Shown: positions 28,045 to 35,059 of the stretch, piece by piece
How positions within the stretch are numbered: the first letter of the stretch is position 1
Layout of the letters: every line of letters begins with the position of its first letter
Assembly: GCA_902792535.1 (NCBI GenBank)
Contig: CADAZU010000031.1
Span: 1 to 42,094 of the forward strand
Source: an uncultured Bacteroidales bacterium
GTDB lineage: Bacteria; Bacteroidota; Bacteroidia; Bacteroidales; Paludibacteraceae
DNA: 42,094 bases
Direction of reading: 5' to 3'
Made by a program: the position numbers and the translations under genes
Notes under the pieces: generated by a model
What the model saw: only the letters and a program-made list of their open reading frames with translations
Database searches by the model: none
Told to the model about the DNA's origin: nothing

Positions 28045-28151
28045 AGACCGAAAGCGAGAGAAGTTCTTACTCCGTCATTCTCCGAAACGGACAGTTGTTG
28101 TTCGTGACCGAAGAAGGTGTATTTGATGTGCTGGGCAGACGAATTGAGTAG
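28016..28151 (+). pseudogene. out-of-frame C-terminal tail of the BspA-like protein
   Basis: If one base is restored near 28015-28016 (CTG AAG ATG to CTn GAA GAT GCG), the protein continues as EDAQTPTGIETESERSSYSV, then ILRNGQLLFVTEEGVFDVLG and RRIE, and stops at 28149. An ILRNGQLL...GVFDVLGRR pattern is the familiar last module of Bacteroidetes surface proteins, so this is very likely real sequence lost by a single-base deletion or a sequencing error. Confidence 0.8.
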
Positions 28152-28193
28152 AAAGTCACATACATCCGGCATAGAATATCGGGTTGCCGACGC

Positions 28194-28248
28194 GATCATC
28201 ACGGGATCATCTCCCGACCATCACGGGATCATCACGCGACCACCTTAG
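28194..28248. repeat. tandem 11-bp repeat, 5 units (GATCATCACGG type)
   Basis: Units on the plus strand: GATCATCACGG, GATCATCTCCC, GACCATCACGG, GATCATCACGC and GACCACCTTAG. Related units occur at 31532. Confidence 0.85.
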
Positions 28249-28308
28249 GACGACAATACCCCCACAATAGGAGAACGACGGCTCAAATCATAAATAACCA
28301 CGAGTTAC

Positions 28309-28363
28309 CCCTTACTTGCCTCTTATTTGAGTCTTATTTTACCCTTACTTGTCCCTTACTTAA
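28309..28363. repeat. tandem 11-bp repeat, 5 units (CCCTTACTTGC type)
   Basis: Units: CCCTTACTTGC, CTCTTATTTGA, GTCTTATTTTA, CCCTTACTTGT and CCCTTACTTAA. It is preceded by a CATAAATAACCACGAGTTA block that also precedes the array at 35027 (29 of 32 bases alike over 28289-28320 and 35007-35038). Confidence 0.85.
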
Positions 28364-28419
28364 AAATACCAAGTGAAAAAAGGAGCAGGCTTGCGTAAAG
28401 CAAAAAGGAGCAAGTGAAA

Positions 28420-28441
28420 TTAGCAGTCGTTCAGCAGTCAT
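28420..28441. repeat. two 11-bp units (TTAGCAGTCGT type)
   Basis: TTAGCAGTCGT followed by TCAGCAGTCAT. A copy of the unit, TTAGCAGTCAT, is at 31515, in both places followed by TCTCG. Confidence 0.7.
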
Positions 28442-28503
28442 TCTCGTTACCTGTAGGACTGCCTTGGCAGTCTGAAAAACCGGAACGATAACCGTACCCT
28501 TGG

Positions 28504-28857
28504 TTAAGAAAAGGGAATGCAGGCGGGGAACCTAAGCCGACCGAGAGAACAGACCATCGTGTACGTAACCGTTGCATCTGATATTTCGTCATTGATATGC
28601 GTAATGCTGCTTCTCCCCGTCAGTTTATACACCCTGTCTCCGTTGGCATCATAGCCATAGAAGCCGGCGTTCGTGTTGTCCACTACCATTCTAAGACGGT
28701 TCTCATCGTCCCAGTCATGGAAACGGACAAAATCCATTTTGCAGTTCATCAGTTGAGATAAATTACCATTACCATCCCAGAATAGTTGAGTACGTATCTC
28801 ACTTTCTTGGTCAAAGATCACTCGCGGCTGATGGGTCATGTATTTTAAGTATTGCAT
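28504..28857 (-). pseudogene. RHS-repeat fragment
   Basis: A 117-residue frame whose centre is a clear RHS/YD repeat: LFWDGNGNLSQ, WDDENRLRMVVDN, GFYGYDANGDRVYKLTG. An intact RHS protein would continue into the HSDHLG and core region; here the match ends at about residue 100 and the last 17 residues are unrelated. The 5' end is also cut: it begins inside the overlap with the stop of the gene at 28845 (13 bases). It is therefore debris of a large RHS gene lying behind an immunity-like gene, probably not a functional protein. Confidence 0.75.
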
Positions 28858-29441
28858 TCTTGCGCTAAAAACTTGGCGTATTCTTCTCCGTCCATCTTCT
28901 GCGTAATACGAGTACCTTCATACTCAACAAACAAGCCATTATGGGATGCCAATTGATCTAAATCGGTGTTAAAAACAGCCTGCTCTCCCTGCAAGAAATA
29001 GAAACGAGGACTGTTTACATAAACATAATAATCGTACCCAAAATGAATGTATGTCTTAGACTTTTTATGATACAAAACACCATATATATTTTCTCGGAGG
29101 ATTAATGGAATTACATATTGTATTTCGTCCAAAGACAAAGACATGTTATTATCAATTTTCTCATACCATTCTCTTAGTTTTCCATTTCTATCGTAAGTTG
29201 CACGGACAGGGAATTTTAAATCGCTAAATTGAATAATTTTAACTTTATGGGCATGTACATACTTAAATAATTTGACAAAGAAATTAATATAAGACTGCTC
29301 GGTTTTTTTGTATTCTTTATATGTGAATATTTTACCTTGGTATACACGACCAATATCAGACATGGAAGTCCATGAGTTGCTCCATCTATAATTTTTCTCT
29401 TTCAATATAGGAAATGTATTTATGGTCCAATTATCATTCAT
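28845..29441 (-). CDS. hypothetical protein, likely orphan immunity protein
   Basis: A 198-residue protein without signal peptide or membrane segment, rich in Lys, Tyr, Asn and Ile and visibly more AT-rich than the housekeeping genes. I recognise no family. Its position, 37 bases behind an RHS core fragment and in the same direction, is the standard place of a polymorphic-toxin immunity gene; a cytoplasmic protein would fit a toxin acting in the cytoplasm. The toxin tip itself is missing (the RHS fragment ends 24 residues after the core motif), so it would be an orphan immunity gene. A truncated toxin or an unrelated cargo gene are alternatives. Confidence 0.5.
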   Translation of the reverse strand: MNDNWTINTFPILKEKNYRWSNSWTSMSDIGRVYQGKIFTYKEYKKTEQSYINFFVKLFKYVHAHKVKIIQFSDLKFPVRATYDRNGKLREWYEKIDNNMSLSLDEIQYVIPLILRENIYGVLYHKKSKTYIHFGYDYYVYVNSPRFYFLQGEQAVFNTDLDQLASHNGLFVEYEGTRITQKMDGEEYAKFLAQECNT

Positions 29442-29478
29442 TATTGTAAAATTTTAAAATTCTATGGGAAGATTTAAA

Positions 29479-29814
29479 TTAGTCTCCAATTCTCTGAAGA
29501 TTTTCGTCATACGTTCCGTCTCTAGTCTTATTTGTCCCCGCTAATGTGACATCTTTGCCATCAGGATCAACGAATTTTACTGGATTCCACCCACAATAAG
29601 CGTAAGGAGATATATTCGGGTACTTATCGGCTAACGGATCAACGGATAGCCACGTGCCAGCTTCCGACCACAAGTACCTCGCTCCAAACGCATAGTAGCC
29701 TGTTTCCCAGTCTCTTTCTTTGCCTGTGAACTTATACCGTTCATCGTATCTTGCCATCTGTTGCTTGCTGGTTCGCCAGCAGTTGCCTGTACGGCAGTAA
29801 AAATCAAAGATCAC
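29479..29814 (-). pseudogene. RHS core C-terminal fragment without toxin tip
   Basis: The frame contains the RHS-associated core (RYKFTGKERDWETGYYAFGA, SVDPLADKYPNISPYAYCGW, NPVKFVDPDG) followed by only 24 residues. The usual upstream core sequence LPYRQLLANQQATDG is present at 29747-29797 but in another frame, so at least one frameshift separates it from the core. No start of a complete RHS gene exists: the sequence is cut 33 bases after the stop of the gene at 29848. Both the filament part and the toxin are lost. Confidence 0.75.
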
Positions 29815-29847
29815 TAAATTCCGCTGCAGAGATGCAAAAGCGATGAA

Positions 29848-31368
29848 CTATGTTCGAACTTTTCTATATTTCTGATTAGGAGCGTTAGGCCGATCGGGTT
29901 CAGTCATTTCCAATACACCAATGTCTATCAATGGTTGGATGTACTTTCTTCGTGACCTTGATTGATTGTAAACTCCTATTCTATTCATTATTTCTTGTGC
30001 CGTTCTCGGAACGGAGCAGAAGTTCACAATGTCCTTTTGTTGCTGTGTCAGCCGAACTTTAGGTTGGTGCTCTACTTGGTGCTCTACTTGGTGCTCTACT
30101 TGGTGCTCGGTTTGGTTTGCTACTTGGTTATTTTCGTTGGGCTCTCGTTGAATGGTAGTAACAAATTCTCGGATGGTTTCGTTATTCTCAAATTGTATGT
30201 TTGGCGTGTATAGCAGTGCGCGTGTGATTCCACTACCGGCACCGGTGTAAGGCAACAGATTGATACCATGATTGAATAGCAGTTTATTTCTCGGAACAGA
30301 TACTCCCTGTTTGATACTATCCAGTGTGACTCCTTCCGGTAACATGCCGGGACTGTGTATTTCAATACGATTGTCAAAAATGAATACCCGGAGCGGGGCT
30401 TCTATGACATACGAGCGATGCAACAAAGAGTTCACTACCAATTCAGAAAGACTTGTAGCAGACACCTCTAATTCTCCAGGACTATTAAACTCAACCTGCA
30501 TCTGCTTTTGGCGCAGGTTTCGAGTCAAGAAAGACATGATGTATTTGTAGAGGTGGACTATGTTTCCGTCTGCGTCACTTCCACTTTTGTCCCTAAACTC
30601 CGTCCCGCCGATGCTGTTTCCCACAAAGCTGATACATCGCACGGTAAATGCTGGTAGCCAGCGTTGCGGATTTTTTCCCATCAGCATCAATGCCGCCAGA
30701 GTCAGTCTGCCATCCGGAAGAATTAGACCATTGTTCCGCAAGATACCTTCTGGCGTTTGGCTGAGTAGCCCTGCGAGTTCGTTGAGAGGCTGTTGTTGGA
30801 GTTGGATAAAAGATAATTCTTGCCGTTCAAAATCATTCCTAAAACGATTCTGCAAGTAGTTTTTGACGGTATTTTCGTCCAAGTCTCCGAAACTTGTGCC
30901 ATCTATCGGCAGGCTGTCGGGATGAATCTGTCCATTCTCCATGAGCATAGACACGATTTCCGCGCTATCGAACACTCTGCGCTTGTCTGAACCTTGTTTA
31001 AGCCAGATAACGCCTTTATTATCACGATAGGGTTTGTTTTTACCTTCCTTGATGATTGCGACAATGACCTTTCCGCTGTCAACGGGTACATTTTCGATTT
31101 CAAGTAGGATTTGAGGAACTACGCTTTCTGAAGCCAAACTACCTAACAAATTGGTAGTCTCTTGGAGTTCGGAAAAAGAAAGTGGATTGATAGCACCCGT
31201 TTTGTCGTTGATACCGATTATTATCATTCCCCCATGGGCATTACTCAATGCCGCCATCTCACATGCGACGTCGTACTTGTTGTCGCGTGTGACACGTTCC
31301 TTGAATTGAACCGTGGTTTGCTCTCCATTATCTCTAATGCGGATAATATCTTCTTGGGTCAGACTCAT
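29848..31368 (-). CDS. AlbA_2 (Schlafen-like) / divergent ATPase transcriptional regulator
   Basis: A 506-residue protein from the ATG at 31368, 30 bases downstream of the predicted transcription start. Residues about 1-135 match the AlbA_2 domain (ESxxxQFKE-type TTVQFKERVTRDN, ALSNAHGGMIIIGINDKTG, KQGSDKRR). A helical middle part and a HATPase_c_4-like domain follow (about 270-410: LSELVVNSLLHRSY, VFIFDNRIEIHSPGMLP, GAGSGITRALLY). After a linker of four EHQ(V/P) repeats comes a winged-helix domain (about 445-500: TQQQKDIVNFC, TAQEIMNRIG). Such proteins are DNA-binding regulators often found in variable or defence regions. It has its own promoter and stands directly before RHS debris, in parallel to the abiE pair further right. 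Confidence 0.8.
   Translation of the reverse strand: MSLTQEDIIRIRDNGEQTTVQFKERVTRDNKYDVACEMAALSNAHGGMIIIGINDKTGAINPLSFSELQETTNLLGSLASESVVPQILLEIENVPVDSGKVIVAIIKEGKNKPYRDNKGVIWLKQGSDKRRVFDSAEIVSMLMENGQIHPDSLPIDGTSFGDLDENTVKNYLQNRFRNDFERQELSFIQLQQQPLNELAGLLSQTPEGILRNNGLILPDGRLTLAALMLMGKNPQRWLPAFTVRCISFVGNSIGGTEFRDKSGSDADGNIVHLYKYIMSFLTRNLRQKQMQVEFNSPGELEVSATSLSELVVNSLLHRSYVIEAPLRVFIFDNRIEIHSPGMLPEGVTLDSIKQGVSVPRNKLLFNHGINLLPYTGAGSGITRALLYTPNIQFENNETIREFVTTIQREPNENNQVANQTEHQVEHQVEHQVEHQPKVRLTQQQKDIVNFCSVPRTAQEIMNRIGVYNQSRSRRKYIQPLIDIGVLEMTEPDRPNAPNQKYRKVRT
30064..30111. repeat. in-frame 12-bp minisatellite, 4 units, in the AlbA_2 gene
   Basis: TTGGTGCTCTAC three times and a diverged fourth unit, coding EHQV repeats between the ATPase-like and winged-helix domains. 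Units could be gained or lost without breaking the frame, changing linker length. Confidence 0.85.
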
Positions 31369-31404
31369 AGGTATTTTATCGTGTGCCGTGTACCAAAAAC
31401 GCTG

Positions 31405-31435
31405 CAAATTTACTGCTTTTTTCTGAAATACACAA
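31405..31435 (-). promoter_or_regulatory. promoter of the AlbA_2 regulator gene
   Basis: On the minus strand -33 TTG (31433-31435), 20 bases, -7 TAAATTTG (31405-31412). Start expected near 31398, leader about 30 bases. Confidence 0.85.
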
Positions 31436-31514
31436 GGGAGATGGACATTTTTTAATCATTTTCACTCAGCAAACAGACATTCTCCATATTGGATTGCATC
31501 TGCTTTTCTCTCGT

Positions 31515-31564
31515 TTAGCAGTCATTCTCGCGACCATCTCATGACCATCTCGCGACCCTCCTGT
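31515..31564. repeat. 11-bp repeats: one TTAGCAGTCAT unit and three GACCATCTCGC-type units
   Basis: TTAGCAGTCAT (31515-31525), a 6-base spacer, then GACCATCTCAT, GACCATCTCGC and GACCCTCCTGT (31532-31564). Both unit types also occur in the 28152-28503 region. Confidence 0.75.
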
Positions 31565-31597
31565 ACGTCCTAATACGGTGCTTTAACTCCGAATTGC

Positions 31598-31630
31598 CTA
31601 TTACTTACCCCTTACTTGCCTCTTACTCGC
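31598..31630. repeat. tandem 11-bp repeat, 3 units (CCCTTACTTGC type)
   Basis: CTATTACTTAC, CCCTTACTTGC and CTCTTACTCGC, followed by CGCCGG. The same three-unit form and GCCGCC flank occur at 35027. Confidence 0.85.
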
Positions 31631-31710
31631 CGCCGGGGATGCGGTTATAGCGTTCATCCTAATCCGTAGTAGGCGAAGCCAAGGTGATCACTATGGGTAT
31701 AATAGATTTC
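31623..31710 (-). pseudogene. RHS core remnant
   Basis: Minus strand reads EIYYTHSDHLG (the hallmark HSDHLG of RHS proteins) from 31710, then runs into a stop at 31654. In another frame GATGAACGCTATAAC gives DERYN, the block before KFTGKE. It ends in the 11-bp array. A small decayed piece of an RHS gene. Confidence 0.65.
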
Positions 31711-31837
31711 GTATTCCTCTCAGTTCACTCTATAGTTGTTCAGAATTGGTTTTAAGAGTAAATCCTGCTTGGAAAGGATCTACTCAATTCGACTGCAAAG
31801 ATAATACTTTTTTGTGTGCAGCCTAAATCTAACTTTA

Positions 31838-32512
31838 TTAATGACGCGAATCATACCATCCAATTAGATAATTATTCTTTGCCCATAGTATAGCGCAAAG
31901 TCTCCACGCAGATTGTTTCTTATTGCGCCCTAATTCGTATACAGAAATTGGTTTTTCCTCTTCTTTGTATATGACATTCCCTATTTGTCGAAGTTCATAA
32001 TCTTCTTCAGTATCATTTACAATCGGTTCACTCCTTAATTGCAAATCAAAAACCTTCACTTCCTTTGGCGATGCATGCCAAATAATATCCTTACTATGTA
32101 TATCCGTAGTTGTAAATATCCAAACCTTCCACACTTGTTCAATTGTATCTTGTTGCTGGTTATATTTTAACCAATGATATTCGAATACATTTCCTGCACA
32201 ACATGGTGGTTCTAATATACAAAATGGGGATTCCAATCGGTTTGAGTGATATATACACTCTCCAACTCTCTCTATACATTTACCGGAGCGTAGATATACA
32301 AATGTAAAAGGCGATTCTGTTCCCAACTCCATACTGCTACGTGTGACGATAGAATCTATGACGCCATTATTTAGTCTGAAACACTTTGATTCTGGCTCGC
32401 ATACTAATGGAGAAGTCAGAATTTTATAGTTTAGATATAAATCTCTCTGACCATAGCAACTTTCAAAGGCAGAAAGAACCAATAACATTAATAATATTTT
32501 AATAGTTCGCAT
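31838..32512 (-). CDS. secreted protein, likely immunity to the NlpC/P60-type toxin
   Basis: A 224-residue protein with an N-terminal signal sequence (MRTIKILLMLLVLSAFESCY, then GQ); the Cys could be lipidated but the lipobox is poor. The rest is beta-rich with several Cys, and no family is recognised. Its start overlaps the end of the RHS/NlpC gene by 14 bases, the classical toxin-immunity arrangement. A wall hydrolase acts in the periplasm, so an exported immunity protein is what one would expect. It is AT-rich like the other island genes. The immunity role is inferred from position and export only. Confidence 0.55.
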   Translation of the reverse strand: MRTIKILLMLLVLSAFESCYGQRDLYLNYKILTSPLVCEPESKCFRLNNGVIDSIVTRSSMELGTESPFTFVYLRSGKCIERVGECIYHSNRLESPFCILEPPCCAGNVFEYHWLKYNQQQDTIEQVWKVWIFTTTDIHSKDIIWHASPKEVKVFDLQLRSEPIVNDTEEDYELRQIGNVIYKEEEKPISVYELGRNKKQSAWRLCAILWAKNNYLIGWYDSRH

Positions 32513-33281
32513 TTTGATCGTCTTTAGATGGTTTAACTATAATTTCTTGTAATTTTGCGGTAGATGAATCTTCAAAGACATCTGGGGTTTCATTCACTGG
32601 TCTATAAAAGAATGCGTTTTTACCTCTATAGTAGTTTAAAGAATAATTCTCACGGCGTGTAGAACTAACTATTGTTCCGTCATTCTTTTCGTATCTAGTA
32701 GCATGAAGCACCGTAACCGTATTGTCTTTTTCATTGTAACCTTCTATGATTCCGGTATGACCGGCCCATAAAACAATGTCTCCTGCTTGAGGGATGTCAC
32801 TTTTTATAAACTTCGTTTCATCGCTCATCATATTAGCCAACATATCTCTTGTACTATGACTTTCAATTGTTGATGTAATACCATCGCCAGCCAAAACTCT
32901 GCAAACAAATTCAGAACAATCCATAGTAGCCAAAGCCTCTGGACTTGTAGCTGTCCTTAAATAATAGCCTTTGTCTTGATTGTATGGAATCTTCTGCTCT
33001 GCCAACTCTCGCGCTAAAATAACACGATCTTTAGGCCCTCTTCCATCCGGATCAACGTACTTAATCGGATTCCATGCAGCGTATGCATAAGGAGAGATAT
33101 TCGGGTACTTATCTGCCAGCGGATCCACCTTGGTCCAGTGGTACAACAGCGGCATATAGTACCTTGCTCCGAAATAGTCATACCCAGACTCCGCATCCCG
33201 TTCCTTGCTGGTGAACTTGTACCGCTCGTTATATGCTGAGCATGAGTAGGAAAAGTAATATGGAAGGATAGAAAAACGCAT
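32499..33281 (-). CDS. truncated RHS core with NlpC/P60-like peptidase tip (toxin)
   Basis: From the ATG at 33281 the protein has 260 residues. A hydrophobic leader-like stretch (MRFSILPYYFSYSCSA) runs directly into the RHS core (YNERYKFTSKERDAESGYDY, ARYY, VDPLADKYPNISPYAYAAWN, IKYVDPDG). The tip then shows an NlpC/P60 cysteine peptidase: DCSEFVCRVL with Cys122, AGDIVLWAGHTGII with His175, and a third polar residue possibly at His193. Such domains cut peptidoglycan peptides. The N-terminal RHS shell is missing, replaced 15 bases upstream by the abiEii stop, so delivery would not be by a normal RHS cage. It could be a silent tip cassette, or be exported by the leader. Confidence 0.7.
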   Translation of the reverse strand: MRFSILPYYFSYSCSAYNERYKFTSKERDAESGYDYFGARYYMPLLYHWTKVDPLADKYPNISPYAYAAWNPIKYVDPDGRGPKDRVILARELAEQKIPYNQDKGYYLRTATSPEALATMDCSEFVCRVLAGDGITSTIESHSTRDMLANMMSDETKFIKSDIPQAGDIVLWAGHTGIIEGYNEKDNTVTVLHATRYEKNDGTIVSSTRRENYSLNYYRGKNAFFYRPVNETPDVFEDSSTAKLQEIIVKPSKDDQNANY

Positions 33282-33295
33282 GTATAAAAAGAAGA

Positions 33296-34306
33296 CTATT
33301 CTAATGAGTGAAAACGACACTCCAACTCTTTGATACGCGCTATCAATGTAGTGAACGGTAGTTTTTCGCCATATATCATGGTCTCGCACATCTGACGGTA
33401 ATCTTCTTCCCAACCTGCTATGAATTTGTCTGGGGGACAGAGTACAATGCTCTTGCGAAAATCCGCGGAATAATCAATATTCTGCATCGAAGTGAATATA
33501 GATCGATGATGTTGCACGCTTTGCCACAAGTCATTGTCTTCCATAGCTTTCTTGGCAAAATCCAAGTCCATCATCCGCTCCAGATCATACAAATGGCGTG
33601 AACGGCGTTTGGCAACAATCGTGTCGCGCTCAATGGAGAATAACTCATGCAGCAGACATGCTTTCTCTACAAAAGTCTTCGCTGGCGCAGCCGTCACAAT
33701 TTCGGGATTTACGAGCGAGGTGTTTATTGTAGGAGAACAGCTCTCTATCATGCTTGTTATATGACAAGCGATAGTGGGTTCCATGAGGGAACGTGCACCG
33801 ACCTCAAGCACAACTTCGTTTTTCAAGTAACTATATCGGTCCGCTAACAATAACGGATATTTGACAAAGATGCGTCTTGGCTCCGGGTAGGTGGAGTCTC
33901 CTTCTCCATCCGGTTCTACTTCAAGCGCAAGTGTTTGCGCCAGTCCGTATTTCTCTAATCCCTGTTGAAGAGCGGGGGCTAACACATCCTTTACATAAAG
34001 AGACGAGCGTTTACGCAAGTTCTTCAGCTGTTTTTTAGTCAAGTCTCCGCTTAATCCGTATTTAGCAGGGTCGATGGCAATATCTATATCCTCGGAAAAG
34101 CGTTCAATCAAATTGCCGATTTTAGACAAGGATGTGCCGCCCTTGAAAAGGATGTTGGCATCCAAATCGAGGTCGAACAAGATTTGAAGAATGGTTGTCA
34201 CCCACATATCCTTTTCTATTGCGGCAGCTGGTAGGTGGACATTCTCTTCAGCGTTACGCAGTACCAAACGCTTTTGTTCATCTGTTAATGTATGAAAATT
34301 ATTCAT
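33296..34306 (-). CDS. abiEii: AbiEii-type nucleotidyltransferase toxin
   Basis: A 336-residue protein of the AbiEii/AbiGii family. The nucleotidyltransferase motif GGTSLSK (56-62) and acidic pair SEDIDIAI (71-78) are intact, and later conserved Asp/Lys/Arg-containing stretches (EVGAR, FVEKACLLHELF, RRSRHLYDLERM) are present. AbiEii toxins of type IV toxin-antitoxin systems transfer nucleotides, in some members to tRNA, and give phage abortive infection. The gene overlaps its antitoxin by 8 bases and is followed after 15 bases by a truncated RHS gene. Confidence 0.88.
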   Translation of the reverse strand: MNNFHTLTDEQKRLVLRNAEENVHLPAAAIEKDMWVTTILQILFDLDLDANILFKGGTSLSKIGNLIERFSEDIDIAIDPAKYGLSGDLTKKQLKNLRKRSSLYVKDVLAPALQQGLEKYGLAQTLALEVEPDGEGDSTYPEPRRIFVKYPLLLADRYSYLKNEVVLEVGARSLMEPTIACHITSMIESCSPTINTSLVNPEIVTAAPAKTFVEKACLLHELFSIERDTIVAKRRSRHLYDLERMMDLDFAKKAMEDNDLWQSVQHHRSIFTSMQNIDYSADFRKSIVLCPPDKFIAGWEEDYRQMCETMIYGEKLPFTTLIARIKELECRFHSLE

Positions 34307-34901
34307 ATAGCTCTGTTATCTGTTTTTTTACCCATGTGGGCATTAGTTTCATATCCATTTCAGATATGCGTGGTTGCTGATTAAGCAGTCGCTTCAAGGT
34401 CATAAGTTGCTCTTGCGTCAGATTGTCTTTGCCAATCTCTTTGAGAGCGATGGAAACCAACTGTGCAAATGAACTCTCAAAAGCAAAAGTCTTGGGGGCA
34501 GCATGCTTGAAAACAATACTCCTGCCGTTTCGGATTTCCACTTTCCTTCCCTCGCCATTAGTCACATATACGGCATTCATAGGTACTTGCGTGCTTAATC
34601 CTAATTTGTTGATGGCATAGGCACCGGCAGGGGCGATAAGCGTTCTGTCACGATTGGCAAGACAGGTAGCGATTTCATCGAAAGTGGGATATATAACTCC
34701 TAATCCGAGTTCCGTTTCTATCTTTGGATAACAATACACTCCTCTTGTCACCCGGATTATATGTCCGTTTTCAGTAAGCCTTTCAATGGCTTTTTGAACG
34801 GCGGCAGCAGAACCATAGTGGGCGAAACGGGCAGGAGTGAACGCGACACCCCTTCCGCTCTTTTTTAATGATGTTAATATCTTATCCTCAATAGATTGCA
34901 T
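34299..34901 (-). CDS. abiEi: AbiEi-type antitoxin (DUF6088 family)
   Basis: A 200-residue protein with an N-terminal winged helix (VAFTPARFAHYGSAAAVQKA, LTENGHIIRVTRGVYCYP) and the C-terminal domain of the DUF6088/AbiEi family (RTLIAPAGAYAINKLGLSTQ). The antitoxin blocks AbiEii and represses its own promoter by binding repeats there. It starts 25 bases from the predicted -7 box, consistent with autoregulation. Confidence 0.85.
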   Translation of the reverse strand: MQSIEDKILTSLKKSGRGVAFTPARFAHYGSAAAVQKAIERLTENGHIIRVTRGVYCYPKIETELGLGVIYPTFDEIATCLANRDRTLIAPAGAYAINKLGLSTQVPMNAVYVTNGEGRKVEIRNGRSIVFKHAAPKTFAFESSFAQLVSIALKEIGKDNLTQEQLMTLKRLLNQQPRISEMDMKLMPTWVKKQITELYE

Positions 34902-34925
34902 TTACTTTTTGTTTGAAATTTGTCG

Positions 34926-34957
34926 CAAATTTACTGTAAAATTTCGACATACGCAAA
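34926..34957 (-). promoter_or_regulatory. promoter of the abiE operon
   Basis: Minus strand -33 TTTG (34954-34957), 20 bases, -7 TAAATTTG (34926-34933). The region also contains AAATTT-rich near-palindromes that might serve as AbiEi operators, but no long inverted repeat is obvious. Confidence 0.85.
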
Positions 34958-35026
34958 TGTTCTGACAAAAAAATTCAATTTAACATTCTTTTTTTTACAT
35001 TTTTAGCATAAATGATCACGAGTTGC

Positions 35027-35059
35027 CCCTTACTTGCCCCTTGCTTGCCTCTTACTTGC
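35027..35059. repeat. tandem 11-bp repeat, 3 units (CCCTTACTTGC type)
   Basis: CCCTTACTTGC, CCCTTGCTTGC and CTCTTACTTGC, followed by GCCGCC. The last unit supplies the stop codon of the gene at 35052. Preceded by CATAAATGATCACGAGTTG, shared with the array at 28309. Confidence 0.85.

Larger units (their letters stand above)
28152..28503. other. intergenic region between convergent genes, filled with 11-bp arrays
   Basis: No gene is seen in these 352 bases. They hold three 11-bp tandem arrays (listed separately), a short near-palindrome GACTGCCTTGGCAGTC at about 28458-28473, and two copies of AAAAAGGAGCA 25 bases apart. No clear intrinsic terminator was found although two transcripts converge here. 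Confidence 0.7.
31436..31837. other. intergenic region with RHS debris and 11-bp arrays
   Basis: No intact gene in these 402 bases. From right to left they hold a -7-like box TATCTTTG on the minus strand (31796-31803, with a poor -33 TTTA at 31824), an RHS remnant (31623-31710) and two 11-bp arrays (31598-31630 and 31515-31564), ending at the AlbA_2 promoter. Confidence 0.65.

Noticed and set aside
28194-28363. Possible CRISPR array
   Set aside because: Units are 11 bp, directly adjacent without spacers, and diverged; no cas genes are nearby.
28458-28473. GACTGCCTTGGCAGTC as a terminator hairpin
   Set aside because: The loop would be too small and no T-run follows on either strand.
29479-29814. 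A complete RHS toxin gene
   Set aside because: No shell region, a frameshift before the core, and only 24 residues after VDPDG.
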